This document shows positions 54,910-64,000 of a DNA stretch of 64,000 bases, piece by piece. The stretch lies in NCBI GenBank assembly GCA_031841125.1, contig CM063109.1, forward strand, positions 25,763,321 through 25,827,320. The letters are read 5' to 3'. Under the pieces are notes generated by a model, which was given only the letters and a program-made list of their open reading frames with translations, was not told where the DNA came from and did not search any database. The number at the start of each line of letters is the position of its first letter. Within the stretch, counting starts at the first letter, position 1. The translations under genes were made by a program, and so were the position numbers. This DNA is from Acanthococcus lagerstroemiae (taxonomy: Eukaryota > Arthropoda > Insecta > Hemiptera > Eriococcidae).

Positions 54910-57044
54910 TTCACCCGCTAACCGCGAACGAACTAACAAACACACCGACAAACTTACACTTTAATATAGTAAAGAAGAGAAGATTACAGATTAGAGATAG
55001 AGATAATAGCAACCCCTTATGATTCCCTTCGGCCGCCCCTATTGCCTAATAAAGTCAAGCCTAGTAGAGGGAACTGATGGTAGACAAGAATTCAAATTAA
55101 GACTTCTTCCCAGTTCAGCCGTACAGTGAACTATTTTTTAAGACCCGTTTTAGTACAGGTGTCGCCGTGCTTAGCGAATTTATTAATTTTGTACGCGACA
55201 GTATAAAACGATCCCCGAATATCCGCGTTTCCTCGAACAAATTTTCATCTTTTGCCTCTTCCCGCGAATATTTACGTTGACACGGAAACACGAAAGCAAT
55301 CGCCCGTTCCGTCTTAATTTGCAGCATTATTTTGAAAATTATCTTCATCCGAGTTTATGTACAATAATTTACATGGCGATAAAGTTGACGTGCTCGTTTG
55401 CAGGCAGACTTTTACGAGTCTTAATCTGATCTGAATACAAAATGCTTTAAATACAGGCAGGCAGTCTCTGTTCATCGTTTCACGAATTTCTACACTCGGT
55501 GCTCGGCATCACCTGATTCGTTTTAACTTCGCAAGAACAGAAAAGGTACAGATAAGTGCCAGATAGCGCGAGAGCAAGAACTAAAAAAAAAAACAAAAAA
55601 AAAACAGACTCTGTTTGATAGTGCTGCGAAATCACTATCGTGATTAGGGCAGAGTAATACAAATTCAGACTACTCCTTTCTCGCCCCATCATTTTCATTC
55701 CAGTACGGCATTCTTTAACAAATTTCCTTCCCTCTCAGTCATCCCCGTAGTTCCGACACCAGCGCTCTTTCAGTTTTCGTTCATTTTAAAGCGCACAGTG
55801 CCCGCGTCCAATGCCGACATTTGATCGAACATAATCAGAATTTTTAATTAAACCCACCATGACAAGTATAAAATGCGACACACAGATAAGTTTTTCGATT
55901 CCAAGTTTTCTGTCGAACGTGTATACCTATATTTCTGTAACCGGACTTAGGCTTCATGTCATCCCGTATCGCTCATATCGCAAAGGGACCAACGGGCAGC
56001 GATGCAGAGTGGCAGAAAACGGAAAATATTCGCCGGTTTTCTCGGTGATGTGGCCACGAGGTGTTCATGAATTCGCAACCTGCCCGATACGATCTTTTCT
56101 CGCTCGTCCTGTGTAAATGGAAGCGAGTTTTCCAAAAAAAAGGTATCCGCATATTTATCAACTTTTGTGCCTTCAAACCCCGCGTTGCGATTCGCCGGCA
56201 TCGCATCGTGCACCACTTCCTCCATACCCGCTTCACCCAACCCCCATGTAGCTTTAGGAAATTCTTCTAACTCATTTACATTTTCGTCCTACATCCGTAG
56301 CCGAAAGTGTTGTTATCGAGTTAATCGAGCGTAAAGATTGAGACGCTCGTTTCTCATTCATTTCAGTTGAACATTTGCAGGCAGCAGTGAAAAGGCTCAA
56401 GTACTAAGAAGGAGAGAACTAAGCAGTTAAAAGATGAACGTACTTATCTCGTTTTGTTGCCTCCAAATTACATACAGGGTGTAAATTACACAACTCTCTT
56501 AATTTTTTGAGCCGATGTAGCGAATTTATTCGCAGTTTTTTTGAAGCTAAGACTCCGCTAAGACATGAACTCGTTAGATGAAAAAACGGCCATAATGTTT
56601 TGATACACCAAAACGCCACAAATAAACGTGGTAAAAAAGTAATTGTTTTTAACCAATCAGAAAGCATCCTCTCAATGGCAGCGTATCCGCACAACTTTGC
56701 GTAAGTTACATATCAGTAAATTTTTTGTCTAAAACCCGTTGCCTCAAACCAGCCATTTCGTCAATTGGGGAAAAAATCCACCAAAAATAGTAAATAGGGT
56801 GATTTAGTTATCCCCTCTCCCATCTACCCTAATTTTACGAGACTGCACAGTCGGAGTTTAACTTCTTTTTCGGATGGGAAAACATTCTCTCCAAGGTGCG
56901 GGACCCTCTCCTCACCCATGTACATATGAATTATCCTGCCTGGTTACTTTCTCCGTAGCACAGTGCGAACGTCTCCACAAATGTATTTTGTCTCCTGCAT
57001 ACCTGTACTTCTTGTACGTAATCTTTTCTAAACCACGTTCTTCT
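54910..57044. other. Unassigned region
   Basis: No recognisable gene. Frames at 55115-55348, 55859-56270 (several overlapping, both strands) and 56419-56694 lack domain similarity. Composition is less extreme than in the satellites; it could be host intergenic or intronic DNA. Confidence 0.3.
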
Positions 57045-58250
57045 TCTTACTCACTGTTCTCTTTTTCCCTTGATCGGGAGTTTTATTGATTTGAGTCTTT
57101 GAGGAACGGTGAAGTCCTGATGTATTGAGAGGGTAGGCTTGCTGCTGTACTTTCCCCATTCCTCAACTGCAACTTTTCCCCTCCTGATATGTGGTGACGT
57201 GATGTTGGATGAGACGGGAAGCCAGACTGTTGGGGTGGAGCATATTGTTCCCAATATTGCTGTGTTTAGCTCTGTCGACTTTCTTCCCATTGGCGTTGTT
57301 GACGTAGAATGGGACTACGCATTCCGCCACCGAGCAGGACTGCTCTATTTGCGCCCCACGATGAACCTGCCAGTTTGTGTAGGATGCAATTTCTTGTTCT
57401 AACTTTGGTCGCTATACCTTTCAGAAGTTTTCGATAGATTAATGTTCTGTCAAGGATTGCACATAGGTATTTCGATGTTTCCAAGTGCTGCAGTTTCTTT
57501 TTCTCGATGTTGACATGGAACCTCAATTTCGTGAGCCTGCAGTTTAGGTAGAAGAAGGAGACCACAATCTTATCTTTATAAAGACTCAGCCGCCAGTTCC
57601 GTAAGTAGGTGACTATCTCATTCAGATCGTTCCTTAGTCTAGTCTCCACTGTTTTCGGCTTATTATGTTGAATAGCCAGGGCTATGTCGTAGGCTTAAAT
57701 AAACTTTCTGAAAATCGTTCTTGGCAGGTGTTGAAGAGGAGGGGCGAGAGCACTGAGCCCTAAGTGAGACTGTTATTTAGGGCCTTCTTCCTGCTTTCTT
57801 AGTCACCTGCTAGGACTATGAATACTCTTCCTTATCATGCTGCTCAGAAACCTGTGTATCTTCCGGCTTTGGACTGCCTCGAGGAACTAAATGAGGATTC
57901 CCGTCCTCCAGACTGTGTCGTAGACAGACGATAGGTCTATAAAAACTACTCTGGTTTTTCTCGTCCTTCCCAAATCCTCCTTCAATATACGTGACGAGGC
58001 TGTTTATTTGATTTGCGCAGATTTGTCCCTTCTCGATACCTGTCTACTCGATGGGCACTTTACTGTCAATGGCACTCGAAATTCGTTCATACACTACTCC
58101 ATGACTGTAGATCATATTCATACGAAGAGTGTCAAGCTTCATCCTCTGGAGGGCTCCAAACCAGTTTTTCTTAGGGAACTTCAGAGATGTCAGTTGCAGG
58201 AGAAAATTCTTCACACAAAAATTGTTCCTAATTAATTTCATTCGAGGTAT
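57045..58250 (-). pseudogene. Jockey/CR1-like LINE reverse transcriptase fragment
   Basis: Minus-strand reading in order: RISSAIDSKVPIE, ICANQINSLVTYIEGGF, VVFIDLSSVYDTVWRTG (about 57930), GSVLSPLLFNT, an eroded catalytic loop AYDIALAIQH (YADD has become AYD), ETRLRNDLNEIVTYLRNWRL and YLCAILDRTLIYRKLL (57266-57649), NCILHKLAGSSWGANRAV, then LNTAILGTICSTPTVWLPVS and NITSPHIRR (57051-57290). This succession (DLSxxYDTVWRxG, LDRTLxYrxHL, LAGsxWGA, LPVLSNIAPPxIRR) defines a familiar Jockey-related ORF2. Several frameshifts and stops are present, and both ends are truncated. Confidence 0.82.
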
Positions 58251-58493
58251 GACTAACGAATTGTAATGAGTCATTATCATTAAAACAAAAACGGTGCTGA
58301 CGTATGCTTTTGGTTTCTTTTTAATTTTTTTTTTGTTCTTTCCATTTAGGTGATGATTTTATTTTACAAAAATAATTACACTACTTTATGAAATACTTGG
58401 TAGTGACCTACCTCAATAAATTCAGCATCAAGATACCAAAGAATAAAAAAAATGAAAAAATACAAAGTTCACTCTACCCCAAAAAATTATCAA

Positions 58494-58615
58494 TTTTAAT
58501 CGATTATAATCAATAAGATGCAGTCTGTAATCGATTATAATCGATAAGCAGTCACCTTATCGATTATCGATAAGAAAGCTCTCTTATCAATTACCTATAA
58601 TCGATTATTAGCTCC
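58494..58615. repeat. ATCGATTATAATCGAT palindrome cluster
   Basis: TCGATTATAATC, ATCGATTATAATCGATAA, TTATCGATTATCGATAA and TAATCGATTA occur within 120 bases. Such arrays of one short palindrome resemble the subterminal repeats of hAT-type elements, but no terminal pair was found. Confidence 0.7.
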
Positions 58616-58766
58616 TTTTTTTTCAAAAAAAGAAGAAATTCTGTAAGAAATATGGATGGGCGAAAACTGAGAATTTATTTTTATTCCCAAATAGATTACC
58701 TCCCTGGAAATTTTCGGTGGAAAAATTGAGAACATCGGGAATTCTCGTAAATTTATTATTTAGACC

Positions 58767-58991
58767 CTGTTAAACAAAAAGCTCCTAAGGGACATTTGAT
58801 GACAAAATGAGTTATTAGTGTCGTTGGAAAGAGCGTAACAAGTAGAATGTTTTAAAATTGGGCCCGACACAAAATGTGTATCCACGAAGAAAAAAAGCTT
58901 ATTAGTAAACGATGTGTCATTAACCGGTATTATTCATTGGTTTTTAATTCAAAAAACAGATTTTGTCGCTTAGGAGCTTTTTGTTTAACAG
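58767..58991. mobile_element. MITE with perfect 23-bp inverted repeats
   Basis: 58767-58789 (CTGTTAAACAAAAAGCTCCT AAG) and 58969-58991 are exact reverse complements. The 225-bp element has a non-coding interior. The immediate flanks (GACC, GCGTCC) do not show a clear duplication. The superfamily is unknown. Perfect arms suggest a young insertion or arm homogenisation. Confidence 0.75.
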
Positions 58992-59275
58992 CGTCCGTTT
59001 TTCATTGCTTCCTGCACGTGTTAAAGGCTCCCTCGAACACCTTTAACGACCAGATACGTATCGTCTAGTCTTCGATTCATATTTTCGATTGCTATATGAC
59101 TAAATAAGATTACAACGAAGGTGACTAAAAAACGATGGTAACGAAACTAAGAAGGAATTAATTTGAACTGTTGATAATTTGATATAGCTAAATATCAAAA
59201 ATCAAAATACTCAACTCATCATAAGCTGAATCAAAACTCATTTCAGATTTTCAGACGCTCCGTGATATGAATATC

Positions 59276-59397
59276 AAGAAAAAGGCCCTTAGTGGCATCG
59301 ATATGTTCCAAGAAAATAGCCCTTCGTAGCATTGAACTAAGGGTCCTTCCTTCAGAACATTTTGATGCCACTAAGGGCCTCTTTCTTGTGACAGGTC
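59276..59397. repeat. Long imperfect hairpin
   Basis: The left arm AAGAAAAAGGCCCTTAGTGG CATC.. pairs with the right arm ..GATGCCACTAAGGGCCTCTT TCTT over about 24 near-perfect bases. Pairing then continues more loosely through the middle, for a stem of roughly 50 bp. It could be a tiny fold-back element or, less likely, a small-RNA precursor. Confidence 0.7.
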
Positions 59398-59859
59398 ACC
59401 GGGAATATTCCTAGTGCCAATCACTAGTAACAAAAAGCCAAAAAAGAACAAAAGAACAATATTAATTTGCGTAAATTTTCTATTTCAGAGGTTCAGCTCA
59501 GTTCCATAGATTTAATATTAATTTAATTAATAATATTATTTTTTTGTATATATGCCATCGAAATTTCCTGAATGGGGGGCTGAAAATAACTCTTCATTTT
59601 GCCATATATTTATGAGGGAATGTATAGATGTTTTGATTTTTTTAAATCTCACCGTCTTCAGCGGACAAAAGGGATGCAAATTACTTCTATCCCCCCATTC
59701 TCTTCTCTATCTACTTATTCTTGGAATTTTTCCCTCTCCCATCTCCTTGGATGCCGTACTTCGAAATTTGTGTTTTTCTGTGTTTTTAAATTTCAGATAT
59801 GATGTTCCTATTACTACTTTTATTTTAGCTTCATTATCGCGAGTCGTACAGTCATCGTG
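59398..59859. other. Unassigned stretch
   Basis: Two overlapping short plus-strand frames (59552-59866 and 59599-59802) without domain similarity; no supported gene. Confidence 0.3.
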
Positions 59860-60900
59860 GTGTTGACTTCAAGGTCGTAGAATTCAACTTTGATATTAAT
59901 TTGGTAGTGAGTTCAAAATTGTGGTATCGGTGAGGAGGTGAAGGTTCTGGAATTTTATGAAATGCATTATTGATATCGTTTCATAGGTCTAAAGGGTTGC
60001 TGAATACATGTTTGGTAACGATTTACCCCTAACTTGAAAACGGTAGCGCCTGGGAGGGGGCAGGGGCTAAAATTCCTGAAATGCAGAAGTCATAATCGTG
60101 GGTGCCGAAAAGTTCGTCTGAAATGCAGTATAATTTGTGGTACCAAGACCTGCGCAAATGCAGCAGATCTTCCACATGTTCTTCATTTCGAAAAACGAGA
60201 TGATTCTTGTAGCGCTAATCCATTAAAAATAAAAAATGTGAACTTTTTCTTAATTTTATTTTATCTTACTGTAAGTAAGGTCGTAAATAATTCTATTAGT
60301 ATCTTTGTAGAACAAAGTGGTGAGAAAATAATAATTTTATTCGCTTTCATTTTGGTTTCGACATGTCTTTGTCGCATCGATAGTTCGCCGCGTTGTTTGA
60401 GGAAAACTGTGCTTGGGAGTTATTTTTCAAGATGGCGGAGAACGCAAGAAAGATCATATTTGGGATTCAACGTCAAATGTAATAACATTTTAAATCAGTT
60501 CAGCAGTTTTTTCAAGTTCCTGAATTCATACCCGTGATGCACGTTTTGAAGTTTTTAATTTGCAGACATTTTTCCTACTCGCGAACCACTATTTTTAAAT
60601 TAGAGGCAAATTGTTGGCAGCACTCACTTAAATGATCGTTCAAACTTATGAAACAATATAAATTTATACTGCATTTCGTGAAATTTTGAGCGAGGTTTCT
60701 TCGCAGATGACGCAGTTTTTCAATTAAGGGTAACGCGTTACCAAAAACTTCTTGAACGTCTAGAACTGTATCCGTAATGCATTTCATAGAGTTTTTGAGA
60801 CCCCGCCCCAATACTATCATTTTGAGTATACAGTCAAATCAATATCAAAATCGAATTTCGTGACCTTGAAGTTCCTCCTGATGATATCCCAATTTGGTGA
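59860..60900. repeat. Degenerate repeat related to 33.6-34.1 kb
   Basis: Words such as AAGGTCGTAGAATTCAACTTTGATATTAAT (59870 on), GAGGTGAAGGTTCTGGAATTTTATGAAATGCA, and, inverted, TGACTGTATACTC..ATTTCGTGACCTTGAA (60830-60880) echo the 'GTGGAATC..GATATTGATTTTC' units at 33.6-34.1 kb. The 167-codon frame 60034-60537 lies in this block and has no recognised domain. Confidence 0.35.
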
Positions 60901-61129
60901 TGCGGACTAATAATGCTTTTACGTAAAAGTTTCAGCAGAAAAGTCATTTTTGATATTGAAATACAAAAGAAAATACGCTAGATGTTAATTGAGGGAGTGG
61001 ATAAGCGAAAAATATTACCTATTTGTGAACATTTGCAGTTTTGAACGATTTGTGCTGCTATTTTCTTATTGCTATTGAAAGTGAAAATACCTTTCAAAGT
61101 GAGGCATCAAATTTTGTGTATAATATGTA

Positions 61130-61870
61130 TATCTTCTAGATTTTCAACTAGGCGAGAATTCTTGGAGAATCTTCAATTTTTATTGAAATTTCATTCAATC
61201 TTTCCTCTCGAAAACCGTACTTGAAATTAGCTGAGACTTTTCAATGTTCGCTTAAAAATCTTGTATATTTCCTCAGACTTGCTCAGACTTTAAATCTTTT
61301 CTGAATTCTATTTTAAAGATGTTCTAGACATTTCTATATTTGTTTGTGATTCTGGAACTCGTTTAAAATACTCTGAAACTTTTTCAAACTAGTTAGCAGA
61401 CCCTTCAATACTTTTTTAAGACTCCCAGACTTAAACTCTATAAGGATCTCTTGCTGCAGATTCGATGGCTGTTCAAGATTCATCGAAGACTTTTTATGAC
61501 TCCGTGGTTATTCGGGTAGTTTTAAAATAGTAATTAGCAGTTCTAAATGCAATTTTGGATACTTATATAGGTATTTCGAAAACTGAAATTGCCAATTCTG
61601 AAAGAAAGTTCAAACCGTTGTAGATTGTTATATATACCCATTAGAGAGGAACGAAAAATAATAGTTTTTGCATTCTGATGATGAATCTTATCGGAAAGTT
61701 GAATTTTGGAGTAGAAATCACATCTGCCGCGTTTCTTTGACAAGTTTAGGTTTTGCCTGAGAAGCTAAAAGTTTGAAGTGTTGAAGAATCATTCAGGTTT
61801 GATTGAGACTTGGTAGGGCTTTTCCGAAGGGTTTTACGACTTTTCAAAGCTTCTATAAGACTTCCAGACG
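61130..61870. repeat. GACTTT/AGTCTT degenerate repeat
   Basis: Frequent CTTTT..AGACTT, CTCAGACTT, GACTCCCAGACTT and AAGACTTTTTATGACTCC words at short spacing. It is the inverted counterpart of the arrays at 23.1 and 25.4 kb. Confidence 0.45.
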
Positions 61871-62174
61871 AGGACATGGTAACTGAAGCTTCCTCTTATC
61901 AGGCTGGCCAGTTGAAAACGTTCAAGTTAAGAAAATATGATTCCGAAAGAGTGAAAAAAATCAATTTTTGCTTGTGCATAAAATTCAAATCACGAAGTAA
62001 TTCTCAAAAATTTGAGACCTTCTATGCGGGAAATTTGTCCGCCTCCTCCCTCAATGCGATTCGCTTCGCTACATTCCTGTTTCCAGACATGTTTGTAAAC
62101 GAGACAGAACTATCCTAAGCTTGACCAAGACTTTCTCAGATTTATTTTTTTACTTGCTCTGCTACGCTCAAAAA
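61871..62174. other. Unassigned stretch
   Basis: Contains the end of a 102-codon plus frame (61810-62118) without recognised domain. No other feature. Confidence 0.3.
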
Positions 62175-62459
62175 GTACGAATAAAATTAAAAAGGAAAAA
62201 GCAGTAGAGAAAACTGGTCAACGTGTCTAACCGATGGTAACAGAAATAAAATTTACGATAGGATGGGAATAAATAAAATCGCCTCCGACTTCTGCAGAGA
62301 ATTCTACAATACGAATAATAAAACAATTAGGAAAAGGGAAAGGCACAAGATAAACGACGTTGAGCCTTTTACCGTAGAAGAAATAAAAGTTTTAATACAA
62401 AAACTACAGAAAGAAAAAGCTCCAGGTCACGACTAAATCTTGAACGAACAAATACAGTG
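62175..62459 (+). pseudogene. RTE-like LINE linker fragment
   Basis: The plus-strand reading includes DFCREFYNTNNKTIRKRER, then VEPFTVEEIKVLIQKLQKEK APGHD and ILNEQI. This is the conserved step just before the RT domain (FYxxLY..EPFTxEEVxxAIKxLKxGKAPGxD). A TAA interrupts it after APGHD. The reading breaks off at TACAGTGACTTAC, where an inverted-repeat transposon begins. Confidence 0.7.
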
Positions 62460-63123
62460 ACTTACAAAATTATGTATGCACCTTTTTTTTTCCCTGTTTT
62501 TTCGGCAATATTCAAAGAGGCAAATGCGTAGAAAAATTTGAAAAAATTGTATGTGATAGGAGATAGTATAGGGAGTCATTGAACACTAATTTCTTGGAGA
62601 AGGGCCGAAAACTAAGCACAGAAAAAAGAGAAACACGAATATGTAGATATATCACATTATTATGTATACACCGTGTATTTTCTTCATAAGGACTCTGACT
62701 TGACTTTACATTTTGTTGAACAGAAATCGCAAAAGTGTTCCTTTAATGGTTACAAGTTGATTTCTGTAAACTAGAAGCATTAAATATACGATATTTTAAC
62801 CCACATCACCATAGCTCCATGTACTAATGATTTGGAGTTGGGTCGCAACTATATTGTTTCTTTTCGGTTGCACGCTAATGCTACTTGTAATAGGCGCAGT
62901 AGTTTTCATGTTTCAAATTCTTTCAACCCATACCTAATTCCCCATTCAGTCATGCTATGAGATGTCGCAATATGACTTATTATCTGTAAGGGCTTCTAGT
63001 TCACAGAAATTAACTTGTGACTATTAAAGAAACATTTTTGCGATTTCTGTTCAACAAAATGTAAAGTCAATTCAGAGTCCTTATGGAGAAAATACACGGT
63101 GTATACATAATAATGTGACACAT
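62456..63123. mobile_element. Probable Tc1-like element remnant
   Basis: The left end, after TA, is CAGTGACTTACAAAATTATG TATGCACC. The right end, reverse complemented, is CAATGTGTCACATTATTATG TATACACC. The ends are alignable. TA precedes the left end, but the right flank does not show TA. The element interrupts an RTE-like fragment. It contains the fold-back described separately, and no transposase frame. Confidence 0.45.
62652..63118. mobile_element. Fold-back element with 127-bp arms
   Basis: 62652-62778 and 62992-63118 are inverted copies with only a handful of differences, around a 213-base loop. The outer sequence is TCACATTATTATGTATACACC; further in come AAGGACTCTGA, TTTACATTTTGTTGAACAGA and AACTAGAAGC. 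The minus-strand frame 62996-63325 overlaps the right arm and is not a gene. Confidence 0.85.
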
Positions 63124-63218
63124 TGACGTGGTACGAGATTAACGTATGTTTCTGCGTTCGTAGAACTCGCATAACTGGCGCGTGTTTGTACAAGAATAAT
63201 CTATCTATCTCATCCGTT
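63119..63218 (+). other. Putative LINE 5' UTR
   Basis: A short non-repetitive leader between the fold-back arm and the ATG of the ORF1-like gene. No promoter motif is certain. If the downstream LINE is full length, its 5' end lies in or near this 100-base segment. Confidence 0.3.
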
Positions 63219-64000
63219 ATGCCGGAACAGTGTACAAAGTGCAGCAAATTTATCGGCGCCGAGAAAAAATGCAAGGGCTGTGGACACCTAAAAGCATCAC
63301 CTCCTGATGTAAACGCCAGCCTCACTCAAAGCCCCAACAACACTCAAAGTCAGATGACACCAACAGCATCCGAAAAAAAGCTACTGGATATGGTACGAGG
63401 TGTTATAAAAGAAGAAATAGGTGCCGCTATGAAGACCGTTCAATCGCAGTATGCTGATTTAGTACAACGTTTTGATGAATTACAACAGCAGTATGAAGTG
63501 TTGAGAACTGAAAACACAAATCTACGGACGGAAGGCGCCAAACTGAAGGCCGAAAATAAAGAGCTTTCCCGGGAAGTAGAAAATATACAGCAATATACCC
63601 GCCGGAACAATGCTGTCATCAGCGGTATACCCTACAAAGAAGATGAAAATGTAGTTGACCTCATCCAAAATTATGCGAATCGTGTGGGTGTAAATATTGA
63701 CCTGAAGGATATCGACATCGCTCACAGACTACCTAAGCGTCGAGATAGCAACGATCCCCCTGTCATTCTGGTCAAATTCGTACGACGAACATTGAAACAT
63801 CAACTCATGTCTCAGTGGAAGGCCAAAAGACCGAAACAGCTGGAGCAAGCAGAGCAAGTAAAGACTGTATACATCAACGATCATCTAACCATGAAGAATG
63901 CAAAGCTCCTACAAAAAGCGAAAGAATCCAGGTACCGCGGAGAGCTGAAGTATGTGTGGACAAAGGATGGTGACGTCTACGTAAGACGAGAAGAAAACGA
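63219..64000 (+). CDS. LINE ORF1-like protein (intact, runs off the window)
   Basis: Open from ATG 63219 to the window edge: 260 codons without a stop. Residues 5-21 hold CTKC and CKGC, a small CX2C-X9-CX2C zinc module. Residues about 74-126 form a heptad-rich coiled coil (LVQRFDELQQQYEVLRTEN..). This is followed by QYTRRNNAVISGIP (125-138), IDIAHRLPKR (165-174), PVILVKFVRR (181-190), YINDHLTMKNAKLL (208-221) and LKYVWTKDGDVYVRR (233-247). The order coiled coil, RRNN..I.GIP, HRL, IVKF, W..G..YVR resembles the FP25K-like domain found in many insect LINE ORF1 (nucleic-acid-binding, RNP) proteins. ATG 63219 is the first Met ahead of the zinc module. Intactness suggests a young element whose ORF2 should follow outside the window. 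A host-domesticated copy is possible. Confidence 0.72.
   Translation, partial: MPEQCTKCSKFIGAEKKCKGCGHLKASPPDVNASLTQSPNNTQSQMTPTASEKKLLDMVRGVIKEEIGAAMKTVQSQYADLVQRFDELQQQYEVLRTENTNLRTEGAKLKAENKELSREVENIQQYTRRNNAVISGIPYKEDENVVDLIQNYANRVGVNIDLKDIDIAHRLPKRRDSNDPPVILVKFVRRTLKHQLMSQWKAKRPKQLEQAEQVKTVYINDHLTMKNAKLLQKAKESRYRGELKYVWTKDGDVYVRREEN

Noticed and set aside
55959..56270. Overlapping 87-93 codon frames on both strands
   Set aside because: Frames in several registers of the same segment with no recognisable domain; no basis to prefer any.
60034..60537. 167-codon plus-strand frame
   Set aside because: Lies in a degenerate repeat block, no domain recognised, hydrophobic and Cys-scattered composition without pattern.
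62996..63325. 109-codon minus-strand frame
   Set aside because: Overlaps a fold-back arm and the start of the plus-strand ORF1, which has clear domain structure.

Overview
This window looks like AT-rich nuclear DNA from an animal, most likely an insect or other arthropod. The reasons are the mix of non-LTR retrotransposon fragments (RTE, R1-like, Jockey-like), a Penelope-like tail, a Ty3/Gypsy RT scrap, several hAT-type and TA-type DNA transposons, a tRNA-derived SINE head, and long tandem-repeat arrays. I found no ribosomal RNA, no functional tRNA, no bacterial-type gene and no host protein-coding gene that I can recognise. The species cannot be named from the sequence.

Layout. 0-10 kb: two copies of one small inverted-repeat element flank an RTE tail and a SINE head, followed by an unassigned stretch. 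Then comes a 5.5-kb RTE element (minus strand) split by a 2.7-kb inverted-repeat transposon. 10.8-16 kb: a nearly full-length but broken endonuclease-RT LINE (minus), then an R1-like LINE 3' half (plus). 18.2-20.8 kb: a GC-rich R1-like 3' end, a Penelope-like 3' end directly abutting a Gypsy RT fragment, and an AT microsatellite. 22.7-28.7 kb: LINE scraps, a direct duplication, a MITE, an old satellite of roughly 130-150 bp unit, and TCGAC-rich short repeats. 30.2-32.5 kb: an RTE tail, and a Jockey-like LINE split by a 1.4-kb hAT element with an 8-bp target duplication. 33-34.1 kb: short duplications. 35.8-38.6 kb: a second long broken RTE. 38.6-48.8 kb: a satellite domain of about 10 kb holding several different arrays, including a 32-bp minisatellite and two higher-order repeats. 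49.9-50.5 kb: a TA-flanked MITE. 51-54.9 kb: a four-deep nest in which one hAT holds a second hAT, which holds an RTE LINE, which holds a third hAT; each hAT has a perfect 8-bp target duplication. 57-58.3 kb: a Jockey-like RT fragment. 58.5-63.1 kb: small palindromic and fold-back elements. 63.2-64 kb: the only long intact reading frame, a LINE ORF1-like protein that runs off the end.

The 'genes' here are parts of mobile elements and do not form a host pathway. RT and endonuclease frames carry stops, frameshifts and lost catalytic residues, so nearly all are dead. The exception is the ORF1 at the right edge, which is uninterrupted for 260 codons and may belong to a young LINE continuing beyond the window. 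The density of nested, fragmentary elements plus satellites suggests heterochromatin or a transposon graveyard. A piRNA-source locus is possible but only inferred. I found no convincing new biological system; the strongest observations are the nested insertion series and the satellite domain.
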